Shown in pieces: positions 24,874 to 33,939 of a DNA stretch of 47,736 nucleotides (its first letter is position 1; each line of letters starts with the position of its first letter). The stretch lies in the NCBI RefSeq assembly GCF_009466385.1, contig NZ_WIAQ01000018.1:1-47736 (forward strand), in the 5' to 3' direction. Made by a program: the position numbers and the translations under genes. The notes under the pieces are model-generated. The model did no database searches, was not told where the DNA came from, and saw nothing but the letters and a program-made list of their open reading frames with translations. Origin of the DNA: Peribacillus tepidiphilus (GTDB taxonomy: Bacteria > Bacillota > Bacilli > Bacillales > DSM-1321).

Positions 24874-25866
24874 ATGCGCTTGAATAATAGAGAACGATTA
24901 TTAAAGTTGATGGATATTTTACGGGAATATACGGATGAGGAGCATCAATTAACACTCGAGGAAATCATGGATAAGTTCCGTCAAGCCTACGGGCCAGATT
25001 TGACGTTGAATCGGAATTCGCTTCGGGAGGATATTGAGCATTTGATAGAATCGAATTTTGATATAACGGTTAATCAGAAAAAGGAAGGGATGCCGAAATA
25101 TTATAGCCATCAATATCGATTGTTTGAGCTCTATGAATTGCGCATGCTAATCGATGCAGTTGCTTCTGCTCGGTTTATCACAAAAAATGAGACACGTCAG
25201 CTAATTGGCAAAATCAAAAAGTTAACAAGTGTGCATCATGCAAAAAAACTACATAATGAAATATTAATAGATTCATCCGTGAAAAGTGAAAGCAAACTCG
25301 TTCGTCTCGCAATCAACGACCTGCATGAGGCGATTTCAGAAAGAAAAATAGTTACTTTTCAGTACGGGCGCTATAACATCCAAAAAGAATTTAAATTAAG
25401 CCATAAAGGCGGTCATTATAAAGTTAAGCCACTCGCATTGACATGGGCGAATGATTTTTATTACCTCATCGCTTATTATCTCCCTGAGGAGGAAATTAGA
25501 CATTACCGGGTGGATCGCTTAAGAAGCGTAAAAATCTTGGATGAAACCTTTCCTTATGAATCCTTTGATGTCTCAAAGTATGTCCGCGCCACTTTTCATA
25601 TGTATGCCGGTACGGAGGAATGGATCAAAATACGTTTTAAAAATGGACTCATCAATGTAATTATCGATAAGTTTGGAAAGGAAGTAGAAATTTCCAAAGA
25701 CGGCGAAGAGCACTTTATTCTAACAACAAAGGCAATTGTAAGTGACGGTCTTGTGAAATGGATTTTGAATTGGGGAGGAGAAGCCAAAGTATTATCCCCG
25801 CAAAGGCTTGTAGATCAAGTCAAAAACGAAATTCAAGAAATGATGAAAGTGTACGAACTTGATTAA
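24874..25866 (+). CDS. WYL-domain transcriptional regulator (YafY-type)
   Basis: 330 residues: N-terminal winged HTH (about 5-75, LTLEEIMDKF and NRNSLREDIEHLIE), WYL domain (about 145-220, KIVTFQYGRY, VKPLALTWANDFYYLIAYY, HYRVDRLRSVKIL) and a WCX-type C-terminal domain (about 235-325). WYL regulators sense small ligands or nucleic acids. No adjacent target operon is evident; the gene stands alone with its own terminator. ATG behind TGAGGTGAGGAAAT. Confidence 0.9.
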   Translation: MRLNNRERLLKLMDILREYTDEEHQLTLEEIMDKFRQAYGPDLTLNRNSLREDIEHLIESNFDITVNQKKEGMPKYYSHQYRLFELYELRMLIDAVASARFITKNETRQLIGKIKKLTSVHHAKKLHNEILIDSSVKSESKLVRLAINDLHEAISERKIVTFQYGRYNIQKEFKLSHKGGHYKVKPLALTWANDFYYLIAYYLPEEEIRHYRVDRLRSVKILDETFPYESFDVSKYVRATFHMYAGTEEWIKIRFKNGLINVIIDKFGKEVEISKDGEEHFILTTKAIVSDGLVKWILNWGGEAKVLSPQRLVDQVKNEIQEMMKVYELD

Positions 25867-25897
25867 AAGGCGACTCAGAGGGAATCTGGGTCGCTTT
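25866..25897 (+). terminator. Terminator after the WYL regulator
   Basis: Stem AAAGGCGACTCAG / CTGGGTCGCTTT with a short loop; T tract is short. Confidence 0.65.
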
Positions 25898-26055
25898 ACT
25901 ATGAGAAAAAATGGATTCATAAAAACGGTGAAGATTCCTTTCACGTTTTAATTGAATTGGATGGAACTAGTCCAGAAAAGCAACAAAAGAGAGCACCACT
26001 CAATATTGCGCTCGTATTGGACCAGAGCGGCTCTATGCACGGTAGGCCAATTAGA
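25897..26055 (+). pseudogene. Remnant of a von Willebrand factor A-domain gene
   Basis: Open frame without a start codon reading WIHKNGEDSFHVLIELDG, then PLNIALVLDQSGSMHGRPI. VLDQSGSM is the MIDAS DxSxS motif at the start of a vWA domain and the preceding strand is the usual lead-in, but homology ends right after it and the rest of the domain is missing. Flanking genes are intact, so this is a deletion scar. No upstream ribosome site. Confidence 0.75.
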
Positions 26056-26204
26056 GCTTTCGATTGCACCATTAAAAGAAATAGGTGGACAGCTCCCTTT
26101 TTTTATTTAACCCATCTAAAAATCATACCCATAAACATAAATAGTATAAGAAATAGTATGGTAAAATATATAACAATGAACACGAATCTATCAGGAGGAT
26201 CGCT

Positions 26205-27008
26205 TTGGATATTAAAGAATATTATAGAAAAACTGCAAGGATTAGCTTTATTGTCTCTTGTATTTCCTTTACGCTAACAATTTTTACCCTTATATATTTT
26301 ATTTTAACCGATTTACAAAGGGACATGTTTAGTACAATTATTCCATTTGTTTGCATGGGCAGCGTTTATTTAGCTAGTTTTTTTATTAATCAAAAAAGAT
26401 ACAAAGATGTCCCTGCCATAATTAAAAGCGGAAATGTTTCGTTTTGGGAAGTTCAGGACCTACTGATGGCACATATGCCTGCCCCTACATTAAGGATCCT
26501 ATTGTTTAAGCCTAACGGTGAACTAGTAGGGGAGTTAAGAGACCAAAATATGAAATGGTACATGTGGCTATTGCCTAATCAACTTACAGTAGTACTCCCA
26601 AAAAAGTATGGGCTTTATGACAGCAATAATCAATTGCTGGCGTCTTACTCTGTTGGTTGGGGAATCACGAATAAGACAAAAATGTTTGATGAAACAAATA
26701 CTTGGATTGGCACATATGAGGAAGACTGGAAAAATTCAATGATTAAAATAACCGGCACGGTAAAAAATCATGTAGATGAACCTTGGATGCCGATACAAAT
26801 CAGCGGTTTTCTTCAGCAATTCTCTATAAAGGATTTTGATGGTAAAAGGATTGCTTCTTTTCAAAAAGGATGGATGCCTTTACAATGGGGAAAGATATTT
26901 AAAGAAATCAACACCCCGATTTTAACATTTTCAGAACTTGCAGATAAAAGGGAAAGAATTGCGGTGTTCGGATTATGCGCATCATTTATGCATCATAACA
27001 AAAACTAA
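26205..27008 (+). CDS. Two-helix membrane protein with tubby/LURP-one-like domain (tentative)
   Basis: 267 residues. Two N-terminal helices (about 10-55: ISFIVSCISFTLTIFTLIYF and FVCMGSVYLASFF), then a cytosolic beta-rich domain with LRILLFKPNGELVGELRDQ, KKYGLYDSNNQLLASYSVGW, TWIGTYEEDWK and IKDFDGKRIASFQKGWMP. The alternating beta-hairpin pattern recalls LURP-one/tubby-like folds, but I am not certain. TTG start behind ATCAGGAGGATCGC. It lies directly after the vWA scar. Confidence 0.7.
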   Translation: MDIKEYYRKTARISFIVSCISFTLTIFTLIYFILTDLQRDMFSTIIPFVCMGSVYLASFFINQKRYKDVPAIIKSGNVSFWEVQDLLMAHMPAPTLRILLFKPNGELVGELRDQNMKWYMWLLPNQLTVVLPKKYGLYDSNNQLLASYSVGWGITNKTKMFDETNTWIGTYEEDWKNSMIKITGTVKNHVDEPWMPIQISGFLQQFSIKDFDGKRIASFQKGWMPLQWGKIFKEINTPILTFSELADKRERIAVFGLCASFMHHNKN

Positions 27009-27096
27009 ACCTTTTGAGAGTTAAAAGTATAGCTTATAGTTTTCTTTTTGATATAATTCTTGCATATTAAAATCTACAAAATAAAGTGGTGAAAAT

Positions 27097-27681
27097 ATGA
27101 CTCTATTAAACGAAATCTTACAACACAACCAGTCTTTTGTGGAAAACAAAGAATATGAGAAATTCCAGACGGATAAGTTTCCTGACAAACGTATGGTAAT
27201 TCTAAGCTGTATGGATACCCGCCTCGTTGAACTACTGCCGAAGTCGATGAATATTCGCAACGGAGATGTAAAAATTATAAAAACCGCTGGTGCTATTGTC
27301 TCTCATCCATTTGGCAGCGTTATGAGAAGTATTATTGTAGCGATTTACGAATTAAATGCGGATGAGGTTTTTGTAATTGGGCACCATGATTGCGGCATGT
27401 CCTCTGTTAATGTAGAGAGTGTTATGGATAAAATGAAAGACCGCAATATTGACGAACATACTATTTCCATCATTGAGAATTCAGGGATTCGAATTAAAAA
27501 CTGGTTAAGGGGCTTTGACGATGTAGTAGAAAGTGTGAAGAACAGTGTAGAAATCATTAGAAATCATCCCCTTATTCCAGAAGATGTGTTTGTACATGGT
27601 CTTGTAATATCTCCAGATACTGGTAAATTAGATTTGGTTACAAATGGGTATGAAGTAAATAAGAACGAAAGAGATATATAA
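27097..27681 (+). CDS. ytiB: Beta-class carbonic anhydrase (YtiB-like)
   Basis: 194-residue zinc enzyme interconverting CO2 and bicarbonate. Zinc ligands visible: Cys38 with the Asp40/Arg42 dyad in CMDTR, and His96 and Cys99 in GHHDCGM. The sequence follows B. subtilis YtiB closely as I remember it (MTLLNEILQHNQSFVENKEY, FPDKRMVILSCMDTRLVELL). ATG with GTGGTGAAAAT upstream. Monocistronic. Confidence 0.92.
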   Translation: MTLLNEILQHNQSFVENKEYEKFQTDKFPDKRMVILSCMDTRLVELLPKSMNIRNGDVKIIKTAGAIVSHPFGSVMRSIIVAIYELNADEVFVIGHHDCGMSSVNVESVMDKMKDRNIDEHTISIIENSGIRIKNWLRGFDDVVESVKNSVEIIRNHPLIPEDVFVHGLVISPDTGKLDLVTNGYEVNKNERDI

Positions 27682-27760
27682 TTTAGATCTACGTTTTTTA
27701 TTTTGGCGCTTGCGGTCAGTCAAAAACATGTAATTTGCTTATTTTCGGAGGGGTATAAAA

Positions 27761-28744
27761 ATGCAATTAGAGCTTATTAAATGCCATGGCTCAGGCAATG
27801 ATTTTTTGTTAATCGATGAGTTTAATCATGATATACATTTTACAGAGGAAGAAAGGGCGCTTCTTGCAAAGCATTTATGCAATCGTCAAACAACTCTTGG
27901 AGCAGACGGGATCCTCTTTTTCCAAAAGAGCGATAAGGCTGATGCTCGCATGCGTGTGTTTAATGCGGATGGTTCTGAGGCGTCAATGTGCGGCAACGGC
28001 TTAAGGTGCGTTGCAAGATATGCGTTTGATGTTTTTAAAAAGCCGCTGATGTCAATTGAAACAATGAAGGCTGTTCTGGAAGTGGAAAAAGACAAGGAAA
28101 TTTTTGAAGGGATCCCGACTTTCAGGGTCGAAATCTCGCCTGTTTCATTCCATGTAAAGGATCTCCCTCTACAAATTGAGGATGAGACATTAATGAATAA
28201 AGAGCTCCTTGAGCTATCCGATTCCTTAAAATTTACGGCTTTAGCTGTTCCAAATCCACATTTGGTTTCCATCGTATCGAAGGAAGTACTACAAACGAAT
28301 GTTCAAGAAGAAATTGCTACAGTCGTTAACGGACCAAATAAGCTGTTCCCTGACGGGGTAAATGTCAGCTTTGTTTACCCAATTGAAAAAGGTCATATTT
28401 TTGTTAGAACTTTTGAACGAGGCGTAGGATTTACGAATGCATGCGGAACGGCAATGTCAGCTTCAAGCTTAGTGACATGCCTTCAAGGCTTCAACGAAGT
28501 GGAAAAAGAAATAAATGTATATAATCCAGGCGGCATGGTAAAATGTGTCGTCCGTCAAGAAGACAACAAATATAAAATTGATTTAATCGGAAACGGAACG
28601 TATGTTTTTAAGGCGAAAATTGAAGTAAACCTTGATGACCCTGGTAATTTTTCTCTTTTAAGTAAAGAGGAATTCGCTGAAGAAAATGAGCAGTACCAGA
28701 AGCTTCAGGAACACGTTGAAAGATATTTATCTGAAAAAATGTAA
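27761..28744 (+). CDS. dapF: DapF-family amino-acid epimerase (diaminopimelate epimerase, divergent)
   Basis: 327 residues, longer than the usual 270-290. PLP-independent two-cysteine racemase fold: KCHGSGNDFLLID, GADGILFF, NADGSEASMCGNGLRC (Cys77) and NACGTAMSA (Cys228). ERGVGFTNACGTA has Phe where the family usually has Glu in GET and GTA instead of GTG/GSG, and there is a C-terminal extension of about 40 residues (SLLSKEEFAEENEQYQKLQE). It is therefore either the housekeeping DapF of a divergent clade or a paralogue acting on another amino acid. ATG behind TCGGAGGGGTATAAA. Confidence 0.82.
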   Translation: MQLELIKCHGSGNDFLLIDEFNHDIHFTEEERALLAKHLCNRQTTLGADGILFFQKSDKADARMRVFNADGSEASMCGNGLRCVARYAFDVFKKPLMSIETMKAVLEVEKDKEIFEGIPTFRVEISPVSFHVKDLPLQIEDETLMNKELLELSDSLKFTALAVPNPHLVSIVSKEVLQTNVQEEIATVVNGPNKLFPDGVNVSFVYPIEKGHIFVRTFERGVGFTNACGTAMSASSLVTCLQGFNEVEKEINVYNPGGMVKCVVRQEDNKYKIDLIGNGTYVFKAKIEVNLDDPGNFSLLSKEEFAEENEQYQKLQEHVERYLSEKM

Positions 28745-28751
28745 TCATGAA

Positions 28752-28801
28752 AAGGGCTGACAAAACGGTAATCTAACTGTTTCGGTGTCAGCCCTTTTTT
28801 A
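28752..28801. terminator. Bidirectional terminator between dapF and ligD
   Basis: AAAAGGGCTGACA / TGTCAGCCCTTTT stem with inner AACGGT/ACTGTT pairing and T6. Confidence 0.88.
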
Positions 28802-28828
28802 CCACCACTTTCAAGTTTGTTACTCAGT

Positions 28829-30631
28829 TTACTTATATTTCTTTTTGAGAACAGCCATAATTTTTTCAAACGGCTGCACGTTACGAATCGCTTCCATCTG
28901 TGCAAATGGACAGCCATATTTTTTAATACGATCGTAAATCGTATGTATGTTGTAGTCCTTAAGGTTAAGAGACTCATTGACTTCCTCCCAATATAAAGGA
29001 GCTGCAATTCCAGCAAATTCGTTTGCACGGGGGGAATAGGGGGCAATGATCGTTTTGCCCTCTGCATGCTGTACGAAATCCAAGTATAAACGATTTCCCC
29101 GATTCTTCTTTAGACGTTCCACCGTAAAAGCTTCAGGTGCATGTTGAATGAGCCAGTCACTTAAGAAATTCGTAAAAATACGGGTGTCTTGATACGAAAA
29201 TGTGTTCTTTGGGAGTGGAATATGAATTTGTAGACCTCTGTTTCCAGATGTTTTTATAAAGGATTGCATGGATAGATTGTCTAAAGCATCTTTCAAGAGG
29301 AGTGCGGCTTTAATCGCTGATTGAAATTGGTTTTCGTCTTCTGGATCAAGATCGAGGACAATTTCAGAAGGTTTTGTTTCTCCTGCCTCTTGAAATGGGA
29401 TATGAAATTCAATGGCGAGTTGATTGCCAAGCCACAGAAGCGTTTGAAGGTCATTGCAAAGAATATAGTCCGTATCATCCTCTTTATACGTTTCAATGAA
29501 TTTAGGAGCGTAATTTGGGCAGTTTTTTTGAAAAAACCTTTCATCAAAGATCCCATGAGGATAACGAATCACAGTAAGCGGCCTATTTTGCAAATAGAAC
29601 AGTAACCAAGTACTAATATCTCTTAACACAGTTAAATACTGAGCTTTATTGATTCCGTTCCAAATCGGTTTTTCTTTGGAGGTAATAGAAACGTCTTTAC
29701 TGGCAACAAAAGAAGAAACAGTAAATGCTTCCCAAGTGCATTCAGTTGGAGAAACGTCAAATAGAAAGGCTTGAAATTCAGGCTCTCTCAAATCATTCTC
29801 CATAACATGCAGGTAGGATATGGCTACGACAATGGAAGGATCGATGAAAAAAATTTCTCCCTCCTGTTCACTTGCATTACTCATGACTGCCTGTCGAAGT
29901 GTTTCGTATTCTTCAGGCTGAAATCCATTTCTACAACGACCTATTACCACGACCGTTTCCTCTTTCCAAACTCCCACCTCAAAATATCCGTTCCCACGAT
30001 TATAGGAAGTGATGAAAACATGCGCGGTTTTTTTGTTTTTAATTTTTAGCCAATTGGTGGTGCGATTGCCTTTTTCCCACGTACTATTGACTTTTTTGGC
30101 TACCGCACCCTCACTGTCGTACAAAAGGATCGTTTGCCAAATTTTCTCCGGATGATCGAAAGAATGAATCAAAACGAATTCGGATTTTTCTGTAATAAAA
30201 TGGTTGAACAGATTTTCGAGTAATTCCCTTCTTTTTGAATAGGGTAAGGAAGTCAGATTTTCTCCATCAAGCTCAAGAATATCAAAACAAACATATGAGC
30301 AAGGAGATACAGTAGAAGCATGTGAGATTTTTTCCTGCGATCGCAGACGTCCTCGAAGCTGAACTTGTTGAAAATCACTTTTATACGGATTAGTGAGCCA
30401 AACAATCTCGCCATCTAATAATAAAGAATGATATTGGGGAGGCTTGGAATCCGTGACATTTCGCAGTATTTCAGGGAATTGGCTTGACAGGTCTATGCCA
30501 TTTCGACTGATAAGCATAATGGAACTGCCATTTATATACATCAAAGCTCGAAACCCGTCGTATTTCGGTTCATATTTCCACTCAGGACCTATCGGAAGCT
30601 CTTTCATACTAGTTGGAAGCATTGGCCTCAA
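28829..30631 (-). CDS. ligD: LigD/YkoU-type DNA ligase-polymerase of NHEJ
   Basis: About 600 residues in the Bacillus YkoU order: ATP-dependent ligase domain first (KYEPKYDGFRAL with the nucleotidyl Lys, LLDGEIVW, GAVAKK, NWLKIKN), then primase-polymerase domain (TVIRYPHGIF, IVLDLDPED, KTSGNRGLQIHIP, YLDFVQHAEGKTI). It lacks the nuclease domain of mycobacterial LigD. Joins double-strand breaks with Ku, notably in germinating spores. TTG at 30631 is preferred: AGAGGTGATC lies just upstream and contains the alternative GTG (30640). Divergent from ku. Confidence 0.94.
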   Translation of the reverse strand: MRPMLPTSMKELPIGPEWKYEPKYDGFRALMYINGSSIMLISRNGIDLSSQFPEILRNVTDSKPPQYHSLLLDGEIVWLTNPYKSDFQQVQLRGRLRSQEKISHASTVSPCSYVCFDILELDGENLTSLPYSKRRELLENLFNHFITEKSEFVLIHSFDHPEKIWQTILLYDSEGAVAKKVNSTWEKGNRTTNWLKIKNKKTAHVFITSYNRGNGYFEVGVWKEETVVVIGRCRNGFQPEEYETLRQAVMSNASEQEGEIFFIDPSIVVAISYLHVMENDLREPEFQAFLFDVSPTECTWEAFTVSSFVASKDVSITSKEKPIWNGINKAQYLTVLRDISTWLLFYLQNRPLTVIRYPHGIFDERFFQKNCPNYAPKFIETYKEDDTDYILCNDLQTLLWLGNQLAIEFHIPFQEAGETKPSEIVLDLDPEDENQFQSAIKAALLLKDALDNLSMQSFIKTSGNRGLQIHIPLPKNTFSYQDTRIFTNFLSDWLIQHAPEAFTVERLKKNRGNRLYLDFVQHAEGKTIIAPYSPRANEFAGIAAPLYWEEVNESLNLKDYNIHTIYDRIKKYGCPFAQMEAIRNVQPFEKIMAVLKKKYK

Positions 30632-30757
30632 TTGGATCACCTCTATTCATCTTTTAGTTTTCCTGATTTTTGCACTCTTAATCTTTCCAGAAGTTAATAG
30701 TACTTTTTTTCTTTGGTTATAAGCACATTAATAGTAAAAAGAACAGGGGAGAATAGT

Positions 30758-31588
30758 ATGCATACAATCTGGAAAGGCAGCATCAGCTTTGGGCTAGTAA
30801 ATATACCGATCAAGCTTCATACAGCCACTGAAGATAAGGACATATCCTTGCGTACCTTGCATAAGGAGTGTCATGCACCGATCAAATATGAAAAAGTTTG
30901 TTCGGCTTGTGGTAAAGAAGTGCCAAAAGAAGAATTAGTGAAAGCTTTTGAATATACAAAGGGAAAATTTGTTGTCATTGAAGAGGAAGAGCTTGAGAAG
31001 CTAAAAAAAGAAAATGAAGAAAAAGCAGTGGAAATAATGGATTTCGTCAAATTAGAAGAAATTGACCCAATTTATTACAATAAAAGCTATTACATGTCTC
31101 CGGGAGAAGGAGGTACGAAAGCGTACAGCTTACTGAGAAAGGCGTTGGAGGCTTCAGAAAAAGTTGGAATCGCTAGAATTGTTATCCGTTCAAAAGAGCA
31201 GATGGCAATCATTCGAGTTTTAGAAAATACACTGTTAATGGAAACCATTTTTTATCCAGACGAGGTTCGATCCGTTCAGGACGTACCGAATATTCCAAGT
31301 GTAGACAACGTCACAAAAAAAGAATTGGATACAGCCATACTGCTCATTGATCAGCTGACAGAATCTTTTGACCCAGAAAAATATAAGGACGAATACCGAA
31401 GCTCATTACTAGATCTAATTGAAAGCAAAAAAACTGGACAAACAGTTACACCAAAGGAAACCGCAAAGTCTACAAGCAATGTGACCGACTTAATGGCTAT
31501 GCTTCAGGCTTCCATTGATAAAACCAAACCTGCTAAGACAGCAACTCGGAAAAAGACTACTGCACAGAGAGGGAAGAAAAAGGCATAA
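30758..31588 (+). CDS. ku: Ku DNA end-binding protein
   Basis: 276-residue bacterial Ku (B. subtilis YkoV type). MHTIWKGSISFGLVNIPIKL start, zinc-like CSACGKEV, FVKLEEIDPIYYNKSYY, and a basic Lys/Thr/Ala-rich tail (KTATRKKTTAQRGKKKA) for DNA and LigD contact. ATG at 30758 behind CAGGGGAGAATAGT; the frame opens at 30713 without a site. A sigma-G promoter is known for the B. subtilis gene; I looked for one in the 126-bp divergent spacer and found none convincing. Confidence 0.95.
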   Translation: MHTIWKGSISFGLVNIPIKLHTATEDKDISLRTLHKECHAPIKYEKVCSACGKEVPKEELVKAFEYTKGKFVVIEEEELEKLKKENEEKAVEIMDFVKLEEIDPIYYNKSYYMSPGEGGTKAYSLLRKALEASEKVGIARIVIRSKEQMAIIRVLENTLLMETIFYPDEVRSVQDVPNIPSVDNVTKKELDTAILLIDQLTESFDPEKYKDEYRSSLLDLIESKKTGQTVTPKETAKSTSNVTDLMAMLQASIDKTKPAKTATRKKTTAQRGKKKA

Positions 31589-31605
31589 AAAGAAAAAGTT
31601 TTACT

Positions 31606-31650
31606 TTACGCGCGTAATTTTCAATCACTGATATGTTACGCGCGTTTTTA
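31606..31650 (+). terminator. Terminator after ku
   Basis: Perfect 10-bp stem ACGCGCGTAA / TTACGCGCGT with 18-nt loop followed by TTTTT. The CG-rich arms stand out in AT-rich surroundings. Confidence 0.82.
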
Positions 31651-31790
31651 GCACTCAAGTGGATCATTAGATCACTCACACACATTTTACGTATACTCAT
31701 GCGAATTATACAATGACTAAGGCAAATTTAACTAACACTTGCAGAGCATATCGATCCCCATTACTTACCATTCTCAAGTAAAAAGATTTT

Positions 31791-32273
31791 TCAATTCGAG
31801 CTTCCTTCAGTAAGTTCCTCTAAATAGCTTGTACATGCAGGACAACGTTTTGCCTGAAGCGGGATCGACGTAATGCAAATTGGACACTCTTTTGATGTTG
31901 CTGGTTTTTCATGTTTTTTGGGTATATATTTGTTAACCTGTTTAACGATCAGAAAAATAACAAACGCAATAATTAGGAAATTAATGACATTGGTTAAAAA
32001 TAAGCCATAATTGATGGTAGCAGCACCAGCTTTTTTTGCTTCCTCAACCGATGAGTACGGAGTGGAAGAAAGGTTAATGAATAAATTACTGAAGTCTACT
32101 TTCCCAATAATTAAGCCAATCGGCGGCATTAAAATATCATCTACAAACGAAGTCACAATTTTTCCAAAAGCTCCGCCAACAACAACCCCGATTGCTAAAT
32201 CAAGCACATTGCCACGATCAATAAACTTTCGAAATTCATTCCACAAACTATGCACCTCTTTTTTGTTCTCCAT
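31791..32273 (-). CDS. mscL: Large-conductance mechanosensitive channel MscL with C-terminal zinc ribbon
   Basis: 160 residues. Core Msc[25 protein letters not shown] (TM1 pore helix), DDILMPPIG, periplasmic loop, TM2 [18 protein letters not shown]. After the usual cytosolic bundle linker comes [19 protein letters not shown], a CxxC-CxxC zinc-ribbon-like tail not present in the short B. subtilis-type channel. Homopentameric osmotic safety valve. ATG with ribosome site AAAGAGAAAGC weak. Confidence 0.92.
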   Translation of the reverse strand: MENKKEVHSLWNEFRKFIDRGNVLDLAIGVVVGGAFGKIVTSFVDDILMPPIGLIIGKVDFSNLFINLSSTPYSSVEEAKKAGAATINYGLFLTNVINFLIIAFVIFLIVKQVNKYIPKKHEKPATSKECPICITSIPLQAKRCPACTSYLEELTEGSSN

Positions 32274-32356
32274 GCGCTTTCTCTTTTTATGTTTTGAAAA
32301 TCTAGGAGGAATATACCCTTATCCTATTTTATAGAATTATCTGTAATAATTTAATA

Positions 32357-32385
32357 TTGACAATTTTACAATTAATCTATATGAT
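32357..32385 (+). promoter_or_regulatory. Sigma-A promoter of the methionine cluster
   Basis: TTGACA - 17 bp - TATGAT, near consensus, placing the transcript start about 40 bases before the SAM riboswitch. Confidence 0.8.
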
Positions 32386-32431
32386 TTATTTCAATACTAA
32401 TTTACAGTAAGACATTAAATTGAATAAATGA

Positions 32432-32577
32432 CTCTTATCAAGAGAGGCGGAGGGACTGGCCCTGTGAAGCCCGGCAACCATCATATTCATGAACGGTGCC
32501 AATGCCAGAAAGAACTAGATTCTAGTCGATGAGAGATTGCCGATAAAGCACTCTTTGATCGTGAAGAGTGCTTTTTA
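32432..32577 (+). ncRNA. SAM-I (S-box) riboswitch with terminator
   Basis: Diagnostic S-box sequence CTTATCAAGAG-AGGCGGAGGGACTGGCCC, then GAAGCCCGGCAACC, GGTGCCAATGCCAG and the closing GATGAGAGA. A terminator (AAGCACTCTT / AAGAGTGCTTTTT) ends the element 24 bases before the metI start. SAM binding is known to favour the terminator, so the cluster is expressed at low SAM. Confidence 0.97.
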
Positions 32578-32600
32578 TATTAATTAGGAGGAATGACGAG

Positions 32601-33749
32601 ATGAATATGGAGACTCTAATCGCACAAGCTGGGACAAAGCGGGATCCGAGCACAGGTTCAATTTCTACACCAATTTACCAAAATGCGACCTTTGAACATC
32701 CTGAACTTGGAGCAAGCACAGGTTATGATTATTCCCGAACAGGGAATCCAACTCGTACTGCATTGGAGGAATGTGTTGCAAAGCTAGAAGGAGGACATAA
32801 AGGTTTTGCATTTTCATCGGGGATGGCTGCTATTACAAGCATCTTGTTTTTATTTAAACCAGGTGACCACATTGTCTTTTCTGATGATTTATATGGGGGG
32901 ACTTATAGAATAGCGGAGGAGATTTTCCGCCGCTATGGGCTAGAGGCAACGTATGTGGATACCTCAGATATTGAAGCCACAGAAAATGCTATTAGAAAAA
33001 ATACAAGAGCCTTGTTTATTGAAACTCCTACCAACCCACTCATGAAAATAACCGATTTGCATGCAATGAATCTTTTGGCAAAAAAATATGGACTCCTTAC
33101 GATTGTGGATAATACTTTTATGACTCCTTACTTACAGCAGCCAATTCTTCTGGGAGCGGACATCGTCCTTCATAGTGCTTCAAAATATTTGGGAGGACAT
33201 AATGATGTTATTGCAGGAATTGTGGTCACAGCAAACGAAAAACTTTCAGAGCAAATTGGAAAACTGCAAAACGGAGCAGGTGCGATCCTAGGGCCACAGG
33301 ATTCCTGGCTCGTTCTACGAGGTTTGAAGACCTTAGCTGTAAGGATGGAAAGACAACAAGAAAATGCTCTAAAGATCGCGAGTTGGCTAAAAGAACAAGA
33401 TCAAGTTAAGAAAGTATATTATCCAGGTTTACCGGACCATCCGCAGCATGAAATATGTAAGCGTCAAGCAAGGGGCTTTGGGGCCATGATTTCTTTTGAG
33501 GTTCAAAGTAAAGAATCAGCAGCGAAATTGTTAAAATCGGTATCTTTGATTAGCTTTGCCGAAAGTCTTGGAGGGGTCGAATCACTTATTACCTATCCGA
33601 CCACACAAACACACGCCGATATACCACAATCGATTAGGGAAGAGCGTGGAATAAATGATCGGTTGCTACGTCTTTCCGTTGGAATTGAAAGCAGCGTGGA
33701 TTTAATAGAAGATTTAAAAACTGCATTGAAAGAAGAAGTTTTAACGTAA
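32601..33749 (+). CDS. metI: Cystathionine gamma-synthase / O-acetylhomoserine thiolyase MetI
   Basis: 382-residue PLP enzyme of the Cys/Met metabolism family. TPIYQNATF, YDYSRTGNPTR, SSGMAAI, PLP lysine in HSASKYLGGHNDVIAG and SLGGVESLITYP. It condenses acylated homoserine with cysteine (or sulfide). The ATG at 32601 behind AGGAGGAATGACGAG is preferred over the longer frame that runs into the riboswitch terminator. First gene of the S-box cluster. Confidence 0.94.
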   Translation: MNMETLIAQAGTKRDPSTGSISTPIYQNATFEHPELGASTGYDYSRTGNPTRTALEECVAKLEGGHKGFAFSSGMAAITSILFLFKPGDHIVFSDDLYGGTYRIAEEIFRRYGLEATYVDTSDIEATENAIRKNTRALFIETPTNPLMKITDLHAMNLLAKKYGLLTIVDNTFMTPYLQQPILLGADIVLHSASKYLGGHNDVIAGIVVTANEKLSEQIGKLQNGAGAILGPQDSWLVLRGLKTLAVRMERQQENALKIASWLKEQDQVKKVYYPGLPDHPQHEICKRQARGFGAMISFEVQSKESAAKLLKSVSLISFAESLGGVESLITYPTTQTHADIPQSIREERGINDRLLRLSVGIESSVDLIEDLKTALKEEVLT

Positions 33750-33832
33750 AAATATTATGTAAACTAAAATAAAATCTATTAAAAAAGTCCCTTTTAGCAG
33801 GGACCATGAAATGAGGAAACATTCAAGTGAAA

Positions 33833-33873
33833 CAATATATAGATGTAGCATTATCCTAAGCATCAATATATTG
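33833..33873 (+). promoter_or_regulatory. Hairpin in the metI-yitJ spacer
   Basis: Arms CAATATAT / ATATATTG with an inner GATG / CATC pairing; an alternative TGTAG / CTACA pairing with downstream sequence overlaps it. No T run, so a processing or stabilising structure is as likely as a regulatory one. Confidence 0.35.
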
Positions 33874-33939
33874 TGTCTACATTGTACCATATTTAAAAAT
33901 AATCGTGCAATAGTTAAAACAACGCTAAGGAGGGTTACT

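Noticed and set aside
30641-30757. Sigma-G promoter for ku
   Set aside because: A CACATTA -10-like heptamer exists near 30724, but no -35 lies at the right distance.
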